Source: Phocoena phocoena (taxonomy: Eukaryota; Chordata; Mammalia; Artiodactyla; Phocoenidae). From it: a DNA stretch of 64,000 bases. Location of the stretch: NCBI RefSeq assembly GCF_963924675.1, contig NC_089225.1, forward strand, positions 83,611,951 to 83,675,950, written 5' to 3'. Shown piece after piece: positions 10,375 to 22,035 of this stretch. Every line of letters starts with the position of its first letter. Position 1 is the stretch's first letter. A program made the position numbers and the translations under genes. The notes below the pieces were generated by a model, which was not told the origin of the DNA, made no database searches, and worked only from the letters and a program-made list of their open reading frames with translations.

Positions 10375-11470
10375 TCATTTATTTTATTGAAGTATAGTTG
10401 ATTTACAATGTTGTGTTAATTTCTATTATACAGCAAAGTGATTCAGTTATACATATATATACATTCCTTTCCACATTTTTTCCATTATGGTTTATCACAG
10501 GATATTGAATATAGTTCCCTGTACTATACAGTAGGATCTTGTTTATCCATCCTCTACATAATAGTTTGCATCTGCCAACCCCAACCTCCCACTGCATCCC
10601 TCCCTGCTCCTTTGGCAACCACAAGTCTGTTCCCTATATCTGTGAGTCTGTTTCTGTTTCATAGACAAGTTCATTTGTCTCACAGTTTAGATTCCACATA
10701 TAAGTGGTATCATACAGAATTTGTCTTTCTCCTTCTGACTTACTTCACTTAATAAGTGAATGACAATCTCTAGGTCCATCCATGTTGCTGCAAATGGCAT
10801 TATGTCATTCTTTTTTATGGCTGAATAATATTCCATTGTATATATATACAACATTGTCTTTATCCATTCATCTGTCGATGGACATTTAGGTTGCTTCTAC
10901 ATCCTGGCTATTGTAAACAGTGCTGCTATGAACATTGGGGTGCATATATCTTTTCAAATTAGAGTTTTTTTCCAGATATATGCCCAGGAGTGGGATTAAG
11001 GGATCATATGGTAACTCTATTTTTAGTTTTTTAAGGGATCTCCATATTGTTCTCCATAGTGGCTGCACATTCCCACCAACAGTGTAGGAGGGTTCCCTTT
11101 TCTCCACACCCTCTCCAGCATTTACTATTTGTAGACTTTTTGATGATGGCCATTCTGACTGGAGTAAGGTGGTACCTCAATATTGTTTTTTTGTTTTTTG
11201 GTTTTTCTTTTGGCGGTATGCGGGCCTCTCACTGTTGTGGCCTCTCCCGTTGCGGAGCACAGGCTCTGGACGCGCAGGCTCAGCGGCCATGGCTCACAGG
11301 CCCAGCGGCTCCGCAGCATGTGGGATCTTCCCGGACCAGGGCACGAACCCGTGTCCCCTGTATCGGCAGGCGGACTCTCAACCACTGCGCCACCAGGGAA
11401 GCCCCTCAATATTGGTTCTATTTACATTTCTCTAGTAACTAGCAATGTTGAGCATCCAGATATATTCTTA
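10375..11470 (-). mobile_element. L1 LINE, 5'-truncated, antisense
   Basis: The plus strand shows the reverse of an artiodactyl-type L1 3' end, beginning 'ttgaagtatagttgatttac'. It runs on through the complement of the ORF2 C-terminal region ('tgcccaggagtgggattaag', 'ccatagtggctgcacattcc'). The ORF2 frame is broken by stops, so it codes for no functional reverse transcriptase. A young SINE (11186-11403) interrupts it. The 5' part of the element is missing. Confidence 0.9.
11186..11403 (-). repeat. Young CHR-type SINE inside L1, antisense
   Basis: An antisense full-length copy. The 11 bp duplication CCTCAATATTG at 11175-11185 and 11404-11414 shows that the SINE landed in an already resident L1. 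All three antisense frames are open across the body, a general property of this SINE. Confidence 0.96.
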
Positions 11471-11474
11471 AGAT

Positions 11475-12950
11475 ACAACTCTACATTCCTTCCTATTCCC
11501 TCCCCAATCCCCCATAAATAAAACTTAAAACAAAATCTCTATTCCAGTAAACTCAAACATTTTTTTTCATGAATGATGCCTGAAATGGCCATAGGACTGA
11601 GTACAATAGTCACTGAGAAATACTCCCACCCTCTCCCGGCTCTTCAATACCCTGGTGGCAGAGTGTCTGTCTGTATCACAAGGTTCTAAAAAAACCATTA
11701 GAAAATTCTCATTTATTGGTGGGACCAGAGATTGCTCAGAAGGCAAGCCTCTAGGTCATATTTCCAGGGCAACGCTCAATAGTTCCACCTCATCCCGGAA
11801 GGCTTGCTGGGGAAAAGTGAAAAAGCACGGGTTACTTCACAAGCTGCTAGATATACGATTTTAAAAGTTCATTTTTCCCCTTTACTTTTTTCTGTCTTTT
11901 TTTTTAAAAGCAGCAGAGCTCTCTCCTCAAACAAAAATTTATATCCAACAGATACAAGTTGAGCTGTCAGGGTTGAGGTGGGGTGAAGGGAAAAAATACT
12001 GCCACCCTTCCACCCCCCGCATCCCCCAGTCTGCTTCCCCAGCCCCTGGCATCTCTCGCTCACAGCCCCTCCTCTGCTAGCCCCTGAGCACTTCTAAGGG
12101 ACAATTTCTGAGCAGTTGTAGTAGATAAGCATGGAATAAGCTTAAGGGTGTAGAGGACAGAAGCAGCCTTCTGGTCTAGAGAAATTTCCTATCTTGTCCA
12201 TGGAGAGTCTGACTCAGACTGGGCCTCCATATATTAACTTTATTACTTAAATAGTGGAATCGCCAAAGAGTTAACATTGTGAGAGACTTCAGATAACATC
12301 CAGGCCGATTCTATCCTTTTTGCTCAGTTCTGGGAATATTCAGTAATAACTCAAGTTTAGCTGTTCCTTTCGACAGGAACATGTAACTTCTTTCTTCTCT
12401 CTGTAAACCTTGGCAAGAACACCATTGAAAAATATCTGATATAGAAGTTTTCAGGATAAATGTTTCTATTTTCATTAGTGTTGACATCTTACCGTTTTTG
12501 AGAATGTTTGCAGGCCCAATTAAGACCTGTGGAGGAAGGGTAAGTGTCAGGCCAGGCTTCATTTTATACCTATAACCTCATCTCATCAAGCTACTTTCTG
12601 AAGACTATCCTTGTCTCCTTCCCCTCCTCTGTCTTCAAGATGTTTTTCCTTACCAAACCTTTTGCTTCTAATGGGAGGGTATGTCTTTTTTCTTTAAACC
12701 TATTTATTTCTTAGCCATCTGACATGCCCAAGATAGCACAACCCTCGCAAGATCTGTTTTTACTGCACTACAATTGGCGATTCTCCCTGCTTGGATAAAC
12801 TCACACACATTATAAGTTTTACTAGGGGTGGGAGGATTGCAAGTAGGTGTCAATAGGGCAGGCCTCCAAAACGAGCCGAGTACAAAGGTATTTGGCAGAG
12901 GAAAAAGAGTTCACTAACTTGAAATTGCCAGTGGAGTTAGATTCAGATGC
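11475..12950. other. Unique stretch, no gene seen
   Basis: No repeat or exon recognised. It contains several C/T-rich patches (11990-12080, 12600-12660). Confidence 0.4.
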
Positions 12951-12959
12951 CATTATTTG

Positions 12960-13800
12960 AGAAAGGCATTCAGTAAAGTCCCTTAATACAAATCAGTTAA
13001 TACTTATCTAGAACCTCCTATGTGAAAGAAAATTGCGTTGAGCTCGGTTATAGGGGTAGGTGGGGACAGGAATACAAAGATAAGTAAGGCAATTTCCTTT
13101 CACGAGGAAATGACCATGTAACCAGAAGGATTTGTCAATGAACTGTAATGCAACACAAAGAAGTTATTTAAGATAGAAGTTATTTCAGTTATCTGAGTGA
13201 GAAGTGGGTCATTTGGATGTGGAGAAGGCTGGCCATCAGTGAGAATGGAAAGAGGAGAAGATATTTAAGACTTGTTGCAGCGGCAAAAAAAGAAAAGAAA
13301 AAAATATATATATATATATTAAAATGGCTACAGGGAGTGAGGGAGAAAGAGAAATCAAATGTAATGCCATGGTTTAAAGCCTGTGTCAGTGAGAAAACGG
13401 AGTGTCATCCGCTAAGTGAGGCAAGGATAGCTGTGAGATGATAAGTTTTGCTTTGGATGGGAAAAGTTTGAGGTGCTAGGAGATCAATGCAGGTACGGAT
13501 ACTGATAATCATGAAATCGAAAGCATGGCGTCTTGACTACACCCTAAGAGAGAACTTAGCTCAGATCATCTCCATATAACGACCCACAAGACAGTGGATG
13601 AGATCTAGCAAAACAAAACAAAACAGAAAGCAAGGATAGAGGCAGAAAGGGGGAAGAAATAAAGCATTAGGGGAAGAGAGTTTCCAAAGAAAACAAACAC
13701 ATCCAAAGCTACAAAGATGAAGAGGATGAGAACTGAGATGTTATTGGAACTGGTTATCAGTAGCCACTGGGGGCTTTTAGGAGAGCTGCTTCAAGAGGAT
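12960..13800. repeat. Possible old LINE (L2/CR1 class) remains
   Basis: The text 'tacttatctagaacctccta', 'gacaggaatacaaagataag' and later 'aagtttgaggtgctaggag' resembles very old LINE sequence found in mammals. It includes a (TA)n run at about 13303-13320 next to an A-rich patch. Assignment is tentative. Confidence 0.35.
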
Positions 13801-15160
13801 GGTGGGTTTTCCTTACCTCATTGCCCCTGTTTATTCATTATCTCTGTTATGTCAAAACTTGAGCTTGTAATGGCTTTGATTCGATCTCATGGCTTCTCTC
13901 TATGCAACTTTTCAGCTTCTTCTGCTAACTGCTTCCTTATTTCCCCAGAATTTTCCAATTCGAATATCCAAAAGAAAGAATTCACTAGCTCTGGGAGTTT
14001 ATCTCAGTTATGTGCAGGCATGATGAGTTGTTGGTCAAACCATGGATGAGTACCCTTGGGTCAGGTGCCTCTTCTGGTCCAATTGTCTGTAACAGGGGAC
14101 ACTAGCACCCATCATCAGTGTACAGCTGTCCCTTCAGCAGGAGCTGGCATGAGGTCAGCACCAAAAGTGACATGTCTAGTATAGTATGTCCACAATATAA
14201 TGCTCTGTGTCAAAGTGTAAGGATTCAAACTTTAACCGTTTCCTGGAATTTTAAATGGCTACCACCAGGGAAGAGAAGTTCTCTTCACACCAGTATTTAA
14301 TTAGTTCAAGGTCAATATTAATATGCAATATTTGTATTTGCATAGCAGTTTAAACTTTTCAAATGTCTTTGTAAAATGTTATTCTAAAGGCATTCCAGAG
14401 ACAGAAGGGCACGTATAAACATATTCTACAAATGCAAATACTTTATAGCCTTATTTTATGCAAATGAATTAATAAAAAAATTATGTGATGACAATGTCTA
14501 AACAATTGCCTATAACAAGTTGTCTGTTTTAGGTGTTTAACAAAATAATAAAATCTATCAACCTCCTTAGTTCTGTACTGTAAATAACTTTTCTAGCACT
14601 TCTGCAGGTGAGCGACAACTATTATTAATTGGGAGGCCAAAGAATTTGCCTCTCCAAGTGCCATTTTTACTACAGAAATTGATGTTAGGCCATAAAGATC
14701 CAGGCCCCTTCCTCTGGATTTGGTGTCCTAGAGGTGGTGTTGGAAGTGGTTGATGCAGAACAGATCAATCCAGTTCAAAGCACAGTAGGTCTTCTGAAAT
14801 CCACAGTAGCCATGAGAAGAACTGAGGCATCATGAATTAGCTGAATGAGTTGAAGTCATTCCACTGCTTATGGGCAGCTGCTGGACACAAATCCATATCT
14901 CCTGACTCTCAGCACAGTAAGTACCCTCCCCAGTATTTCACTACTGAATAAGTAATGTGGCATTAGAAGATGTAGCAAGAAGAGTGGAAGGAAAGAAATA
15001 TTTTTTTTTTTGGAAAGAAATATTTTAACTTCTGGTCCACTGCAGTCTTCTTTGTTCTATTAAATGGACCTCTTTCCATTTAATTATTTAAGCCAGAAAC
15101 ATTTCCCTTTGCCTCCATCCACCCAGAAACAATATCCAGTAAATCACTAAGTTCTGTCAA
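13800..15160. other. AT-rich unique stretch with octamer cluster
   Basis: No gene or repeat recognised. The part 14300-14560 is AT-rich and holds three POU octamers, listed separately. A 15 bp GGAAAGAAATATTTT duplication flanks a T run near 14990-15026. Confidence 0.4.
14336..14465. promoter_or_regulatory. Cluster of three perfect POU octamers
   Basis: ATTTGCAT at 14336-14343, ATGCAAAT at 14432-14439 and ATGCAAAT at 14458-14465. These are exact matches to the octamer bound by POU-domain factors (Oct1/Oct2/Oct4/Brn class). Function is inferred from clustering only. Confidence 0.4.
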
Positions 15161-15164
15161 CCTA

Positions 15165-15870
15165 CCTCCAAAATATATCTTGAATACATTCTCTCTTCCC
15201 TGTCCCCTCTGTCACCTCCTTGGTCCAAACCACCACTATCCATCACTTAAGACTAATGTAAAAGCTTTCCAACTGGCCTCCCACTTCAACGCTAGCTCAC
15301 CTACAGTCCATACTTCACAGACTGGCCAGAGTCATCTTTTTAAGCAAACACTGTATCTTGTTTTCCCCCTATTTCAAATTGTTCACTGGCTTCTAGTTTC
15401 CTGTAGAGTAAGATCTGAACACTGTACTCAGGCTCTGCGTGATCTTGGCAAAGCTACCAAGATCATTCACTCTCCCCACCATTGACAACTCCAGACACAT
15501 CAGCCTTCTGACAATTCTTAGAATGTGCCAAGCTTCTCCTGCCTCGAGACCATCACGCAGGCTCTTCCATCTGCCTGGATTGTGCGTCCCCAGCTCCTTG
15601 CCTGTCTGGCTCCTTGTCTCATCCTCTTGGGAGGCTGCTCCATGGCAATCCAATTTAAGTAGCCACCTACTTCCCCCTGATTATTCTCTGCTACAACACT
15701 GTGTATTTCTTTCCTAGAGATTATCACAATTTCTAGGCATATCTTAAATGTATGTACTAGTTATTTACTGTCTTTATTCTTCATTGCAATATAACCTCCA
15801 TGAGCTAGGGAATCTCATTTGTTTTATTTACTACTGTAGCCTCAAGGCCAAGCCCAATGCCTGGTATGCA
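15165..15870 (+). repeat. L2 LINE, long 3' fragment
   Basis: L2 text runs in order: 'gtaaaagctttccaactggc', 'ttgttcactggcttctagtt', 'gtagagtaagatctgaacac', 'gccaagcttctcctgcctcg', 'ataacctccatgagctaggg' and 'caagcccaatgcctggtatg'. It contains a few chance open frames with no reverse transcriptase motif. Confidence 0.75.
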
Positions 15871-15883
15871 GCTCATCCTGTTA

Positions 15884-16050
15884 ACTGCACCTCCAAAATA
15901 CATCTTAAATGCACACTCTCTTTCCTGTTTTCACTGTCACCATCCTAGTCCGAGCCACCATTATCTTTTCTTTGGACTTTTTGCAATAACCTCCCAATTG
16001 GTCTTCCTGCTTCAAATCTAGCCCAGCACCAATAAATATTTGTTATAAAA
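15884..16050 (+). repeat. Second L2-type copy, tandem to the first
   Basis: It repeats the first ~150 bases of the preceding L2 block with many differences: 'acctccaaaatacatcttaa' here against 'acctccaaaatatatcttga' at 15165. It then jumps to an AATAAATATTTGTTATAAAATAAATAA-like L2 terminus. Confidence 0.6.
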
Positions 16051-16576
16051 TAAATAAGCATATCACTGTGGGAATAATAATAATATCTTAAAGAGATGGA
16101 AATTCAAATCCTGTAGGAAGATCACTTCGTGTTTTCCAAGCCCTGAACATCAAACGATTTTACCAGCTTTCGCTGCTTGAGTGATAGAATATGAGACATT
16201 TTATTCAAGCTCAGCCACAGCGCAGTTGAAGATTAGCCTGGGGAACAGAGAGCATTCCAGTTCTCTACCTGTGAGCTGCTACTCTAGTCAAGTACACAGA
16301 GATTCTAGGTTCCAAAGGAGGAGGAAGGAAAAAACCCCAAAGTCCAGTATCTCAGCCATAAACACCACAAAAGTAGTAATAACTTAAGAAGACCTCCACA
16401 ATCCAACCCTGACCCTGACCATGTCAAAAAAAAAAAAAAAAGAATCTGGAGACTTTTCTCTAATGTCTATACCTGTAGATTGGGGGTGTTATAGATCCCA
16501 GACAGAAAAAAGGAGCAATTAGAGACAATGCAAATGTCTTTGCTGCCCGCCTTGAACCAGTAGTAAGAGTACTGTA

Positions 16577-16700
16577 GGGACTTCCCTGGCGGTCCAGCGG
16601 CGAGGACGCCACATTTCCACTTCAGCAGGTGTAGCACACTAGTCGGGGAACTAGTATCACACGTGCCACGTGGCGTGGCCAAAAAATTAAAGAAATTTTA
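16577..16700 (+). repeat. Older CHR/Bov-tA-like tRNA SINE
   Basis: A GGGACTTCCCTGGCGGTCCAG head, a diverged B-box area, a CGTGGCGTGGCCAAAAAATT end and an A-rich tail. It lacks the long second half of the young copies and is more diverged, so it belongs to an older layer of the same superfamily. Confidence 0.85.
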
Positions 16701-18204
16701 GAATAATAATGATAAAAAATATATATATAAATGTATATACACATATGCATAAAAGAGGATTGTAGTTCCTGATAGCATTTCCTCATCGTCAGACCCAGAA
16801 ACATCTTAGCTAAGAGTGGGAGTGGGGCAGGGAAGTGTGTGAGGCCGTTTTAATCACGCCAGGCCTATCGTACAGTCTTAACTTGAATCTTACCGATTTC
16901 AAGACCCCCCCAGGCACTATCTCTAATATACACTCACAGAGAAAGTGCAAATATGTGTACATCTGGACCGTGGCAGCTGGTTGCATTGGAGGCTGTGGGT
17001 GCTTGAAGCCAGTGCGGCTAGGATAAGAAGCACCTGCTTCTGGCCTCATCTGAAGTGACTTGGAGGGAAAAATCATCCCGAGGTGACAGAAATAATTATG
17101 TCAGTTTGTCTGGAAGTGACAAAAAATGCATTTGATGGCACAACGCAATTAAGGCTGCCTTTGTCAAAGTTGGCACAGGGCAATGGCCGCAGGTGGAAAA
17201 TTCCACAGATACGGCAGTGAACGTTAGCGTCATCTCCACAGCACCTCCCCTTCTCCATTCCTCCCAAGTTTATTCCCCACATCTCTGCGACACATCCTCT
17301 GGACATCCCAATGTAGCATTTTGGGTGTTACCAGCTGGTTTCATCTGAGGTCTCTCCCCATCCCCCCACGTAGATTTGCAGGCTGGCCTTGACCTGAAAT
17401 CCATCCCGGGAGTGAAACCTCCGAGCTTAATCCACTAAATCAGTCTGGCTTTGAGCCCCAGAGAAAATGGGATTTCTATCAAATGTTCACTTTAAAGAGA
17501 GATTTGCTCCCTTCACAGCTCCTTTTCTGCGTCACACACCATTAACTCACAAAATGCTGGCTGTCATCTGAGGCAGAGACTCGAGCCAGTTCTGCATAAA
17601 GGGGAAACGCCTGCATTTGCTGTGTCTCTTCATGAGGCTCCTTCTGATTCATGCATGCTGGGGCTCTTGGCCTCAGACTCTGTACCACTAAACATCCCAG
17701 TTGGCTCACTTTCTTGCCTCCCCTGAGTATCATAATTTGACACAGTGACAAAAACATGGCATCTCCATTGTGGCTTTGACTCCCCACCATTGCTCCCTAT
17801 TACGGAAGCTTCAGGAAGGCTCTGCTTATAGCCCAGCACAAATGTCCATGCTGAACCAGGAGCCAATGCATTCTTCTTAGGGAGTCTCTGCCATGTGCCT
17901 CAGTCACAAAAAGCACTTCAGAAACACCACTGACACGACATGGCTGGATCCCCTTTTAGCTACTTGGGGAGTCTGGTGGTTATTTTCTGTAAATTACCTC
18001 CCTCAAGGCATCCTCCACTGTTGTCTGTCCTCCCTTGTGCACCAGCAGACTGAGCCTTTGTGGATGGCATCACCTAGGCACCTTACCCACTGGCTTCTTC
18101 TTAAGGGAACCCTGGCAGGAGGTCAGAAGTAGGGGGAGAGTGAGGTCAGGGTAATTCTTCCTTTACTCCCTCTCAGCTTCAGTGTTCAGTCTCTTGGAAC
18201 AGCT
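16700..18204. other. Unique stretch, possible conserved non-coding DNA
   Basis: No gene or repeat recognised. The part 17090-17260 looks constrained in style: low repeat content, an overlapping inverted CTTTGTCAAAG at 17159-17169 and a CAATTAAGG word. Antisense and sense open frames here are short and overlap each other. Confidence 0.4.
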
Positions 18205-18968
18205 GCATCCTTCAGAGCTAAAAATACACACCAGGGTGTGGAGAAAAGGGAACCTCCTATACTGTTGGTGGGAATGCAAGTTGATGCAGCCACTATGGAA
18301 CACAGTATGGAGTTTCCTCAGAAAACTAAAAATAGAATCACCATATAAGCCAGCAATCCCACTCCTGGACATATAACCGGAGAAAACTATAATTCAAAAA
18401 GATACATGCACCCCAATGTTCTTTGCAGCACTATTCACGATAGCCAAGACAAGGAAACAACCTAAATGTCTATCAACAGATGAATGGATAAAGAAGATGT
18501 AGTATAAATACAATGGAATACTACTCGGCCATTAAAAAAGAACAAAATAATGCCATTTCACCAACCTGGATGGACCTAGAGATTATCAAACTAAGTGAAG
18601 TAAGTCAGAAAGAGAAAGACAAATACCATATGATACCACTTACATGTGGAATCTAAAATATGACACAAATAAACTTATCTGTGAAACAAAAACAGACTCA
18701 CAGACATAGAGAACAGACTTGTGGTTGCCACGGGGTGGAGGAGGGAGGGAGTGGGAGGCTGGGGTTAGCAGATGCAAACTATTATATATAAAGTGGATAA
18801 ACAACAAGGTCCTACTGTAGAGCACAGGGAACTATATTCAATATCCTGTGCTAAACCATAATGGAAAAGAATATGAAAAAGAATGTATACATATGCACAA
18901 CTGAATCACTTTGCTGTATAGTAGAAAGTAACACAACATTGTAAATCAACTATACTCCAATTAAAAAA
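18205..18968 (+). mobile_element. L1 LINE, 5'-truncated, sense
   Basis: It begins in the ORF2 C-terminal region ('ggtgtggagaaaagggaacc', 'tgttggtgggaatgcaagtt') and runs to the 3' end ('aactatactccaattaaaa'). An imperfect duplication of ACACCAGG with an AAATAC prefix is visible at about 18220-18233 and 18967-18984. The ORF2 tail is broken by stops, so it is not active. Confidence 0.9.
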
Positions 18969-18984
18969 AATACGTACACACCAG

Positions 18985-20280
18985 GAAATCCCTCCTCCTA
19001 GGCTCCAGCTCATACTTAGTTCTTATGCCACAATTTCACCTTAAGTCCAAGGTATGCCTCATCTCTAGTCTGTGGGTGTCTCATTGTCCTTTAATTGTCC
19101 CTTAATTCTGCCTACACCTATGCAAATAGTCCCTCCATTAAGGGCTCTTCGTTTGAACCTCTGTGTGAATTGTTTCCCCCTGATGCAGGTAGACCGCCTG
19201 TCTGGGCTGAAAGGTCCAACCCTGTTTCAGGAGCTCTGGCTTTGATGCTCAGAACTCTGCATCGTCACTCTTGGTATGGGTCTGGTCTGTCCTTGCGTCT
19301 TTGCCCTAATAAATTGTTTCCACATTCCTCTGAGATCATGCTGTGGCCTCGTTCTAGTAACTAGTTGTGTGTCTTTTGGTCTTAGGCCTGGTTCCTGGCC
19401 TGGACACCCTGTCTCTTATCCCAGACCTTCTAGATCTTGAACCCTACTTTCATCTTGATAACCCTGCTGCCCCAAATCCTGCCACCTGAATTCCTGCTGA
19501 AAACTTTTCTTCTCAGTATGCTCACCTTCTCAGTATTTAGATGTCTAAATAGTACCTGCTTTTTGTTTCCCTGCCGCTGTGTTTTATGACTAGTGATTGT
19601 ATATGCATAAAGACAGTGGCTTGCCAGGTCAAGCTGTTGGTTTTGTATACTCTCCAGATAGCAATGTTCTGTCCGCTTCCCTGGACTTCAAACCCTAGAT
19701 CTGCTTCCTAGGACCAGGAGTCTCCCCACATATGCCATCTAGCTAACGTTTATCTGTACATCTCTAAAGACAACTGCTTGCCAGGACAATCACCCACTTT
19801 TGTCCCCCAGGTACCGTGTTCTACATGCTGTGTGATCAGTCAGTGATAACTCACCACAACCTAATTCATCAATAGTCACCCACTTCACTGAGCCCACATC
19901 TGAGTGCCAAGTCAGTGGCAGCCCCACACTTCTGAGGGTCAATCAATTAGGAGTCATTCCAGTGACAGTTCTGAAACCTAGCCAACAAGTTTTTCTTCCC
20001 CAAAACACAATTTTAAATTTGATGTCAGCTAACTACCGCCTCAAAATAATCTTTGACCCCAAACTCCATCTAAGAGCACAACAATCCTTGACCCCAAACC
20101 CCAACTAAGGTCAGCAGGCTGTTTTGCTCAGAGAGATTACGACTAACCAGTATACTCTTTCTTAAGTGATGAATTCAGCTTTTTATTTCAGTTATTGAAT
20201 ACTGATACCTTCCATCCACAATACAAAATAACACCTTTTAGCAACCTAAAAATAGAAGTAATTTTTCTTAGCTTGATGAA
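18985..20280. other. Unassigned stretch
   Basis: No gene recognised. A POU octamer ATGCAAAT lies at 19120-19127, and a short tandem duplication lies at 20048-20109. Parts near 19150-19400 read like old LTR sequence (an AATAAA near 19310), but no family can be supported. Confidence 0.35.
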
Positions 20281-20289
20281 AGAAATGTG

Positions 20290-20570
20290 CTAGATCTTTA
20301 GCAAATATCATACTTAGTGGAGACAGTGGCGACATCTCTATTAAAGACAGAAATAAAGTCGCCTGTCCTCACTGCTACTATTTCAGTGTGAAAGGTAATA
20401 GGGCAGTGTGATAAGACAAAGAAATAAGGAATAAATATTGGAATTGTCATAGTTTGCCAGGAAATGACTGTTGACCAAGAAAATCCAAAAGAATCCTTTT
20501 ATACACGGTTAGAACCAAAAAGAAAATTCAGTAAGGTGATTGAATACAAGCTCAATACAATACTAACAGC
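20290..20570 (+). repeat. Old L1 ORF2 fragment, sense
   Basis: The text 'agcaaatatcatacttagtgg', the 'tcctcactgctactatttca' segment and 'aaattcagtaaggtgattga' follow the L1 ORF2 reverse-transcriptase region in order. The frame is broken many times. It is an ancient, isolated fragment. Confidence 0.65.
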
Positions 20571-20579
20571 ATTAAGAGT

Positions 20580-20820
20580 AATTGTTAACCTTTACTGAGG
20601 GCTTGTAATGTGCTGGGCACCATTTTAAGTGCTTTGCAGGTTTTATTTAGTCTAATACTCATAATAACCCTTGAAGTAAGTACTGTTATTCTCCCTAGTT
20701 AAGAGGTGAGTACAGCAAGACTGAGTAAATGGCCAAGAGCACCTGGCTTGTACATGATGAGTCTCAGATTTGAACTCAAGGAAACCAATATAAGAAATCA
20801 TGCTCTTAACTACTGTGATG
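20580..20820 (-). repeat. MIR SINE, antisense
   Basis: A classic antisense MIR: 'gcttgtaatgtgctgggcac', 'attttaagtgctttgcaggt', 'cccttgaagtaagtactgtt' and a 'tttgaactcaaggaaacc' end. Confidence 0.85.
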
Positions 20821-20829
20821 GTGGTCTCC

Positions 20830-21310
20830 AAGCTTTTTATTCATGGATCCCAGGCATGAAAAAGATTGAGCAGACATCCCTTATATATATATAATTTTAA
20901 AATTATATACACATTTTTAAACAAATAAAAGATAGAAATGTTTAAAGGAAAAGATAGAGATGAATTAAACAATATTTTCAAACAAATTTTATTTTCTAGT
21001 GGCCAAAAATGCCCCTTTAGCACTCTCAGAATTAGTACTGGATATGTGTAAGTAACGTGACTATGTGTCTTCTGATTTTTAAAATTTATAGCATTGACAG
21101 TATCAGGCCATCCGTTTGCTCTATCACTAAATTCAGTTTCTTTTGACACAAGGGGTAATGCTTGTGAAAATAATTGGATTGGGGAAGCTAATAAAGACAA
21201 ACTTTTGAATTACGTATATTTTTGGATGTTTAAGAATAAAAGTATATTCGTTATTACTGGTATAATTAAAGAAAAATGTTTCTAAAAACCCGACCTTCAG
21301 TTGATTGCTG
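20830..21310. other. AT-rich unassigned stretch
   Basis: No repeat recognised apart from a short (TA)n near 20881-20892. The open frames on both strands overlap and look like chance. Confidence 0.35.
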
Positions 21311-22035
21311 TTGCTCTTCGGATAAAGACAAACAATCTTGACCCAGTTCCTGAGTGCCTTTCTAGTCTCCACCGACATCTTCAAGTTTTCTTACTCTGCT
21401 TTTTTTTTTTTTTAAAGGGTTTCAAATGCTTGGCTTTTGTAAAATTTATTTATTTATTTATTTTTGTCTGTGTTGGGTCTTCATTTCTGTGCGAGGGCTT
21501 TCTCTGGTTGTGGCTCGCGGGCTCTAGTTGCTTTGCGGCATGTGGGATCCTCCCAGACCAGGGCTCGAACCCGTGTCCCTGCATTAACAGGCAGATTCTC
21601 AACCACTGCGCCACCAGGGAAGCCCTCTTACTCTGCTTTTTGTCCACAGTGGCGTCCTGTTCCTTCAACAAGTGATTCCTCCACCCCCTCCCAGTTTTAA
21701 GGATTTTTACATGCTCTCTTCTCTCTGGGTATTTTTCTCCCCAATACCCATACTTCTGCCAACTTTTCTTTATCCCTCAAACATCACTTCTCCAGGAAAG
21801 CCTTCCTAGGCCCAGAAGCAGAGATTCGACCTCTGTGATGGCTCCTTTCACTTAGCACAGATTACAGTTATACATCCATGTGGATGATTATTTGATGAAT
21901 TTGTGTCTTTCCCTTCAGACACTAAGTTCCACCAGGCAAGAGCCATCTGTTCTGCTCACCATTTTGTCTTCAGACTCTAGCACAGTGCTGGAGCATCTGG
22001 TGGAGTTTCAATAAATATTTGATAAATTCATGATT
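21311..22035 (+). repeat. L2 LINE, split by a SINE
   Basis: L2 segments on both sides of the SINE read in order: 'ttgctcttcggataaagaca' before it, and after it 'cttctccaggaaagccttcc', 'actaagttccaccaggcaag' and 'tttcaataaatatttgataa'. It is one of the better preserved L2 copies here. Confidence 0.8.
21405..21626 (-). repeat. CHR-type SINE (medium form), antisense, with 3' transduction
   Basis: The body runs from TTTGTCTGTGTTGGGTCTTC to ACCAGGGAAGCCC. TSD CTTACTCTGCTTTT at about 21390-21404 and 21627-21640. Between the flanking poly-T and the SINE's own A-rich tail (TTTATTTATTTATTT) lies a ~32 bp non-SINE segment at about 21414-21445, suggesting transduced 3' flank. Confidence 0.9.
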
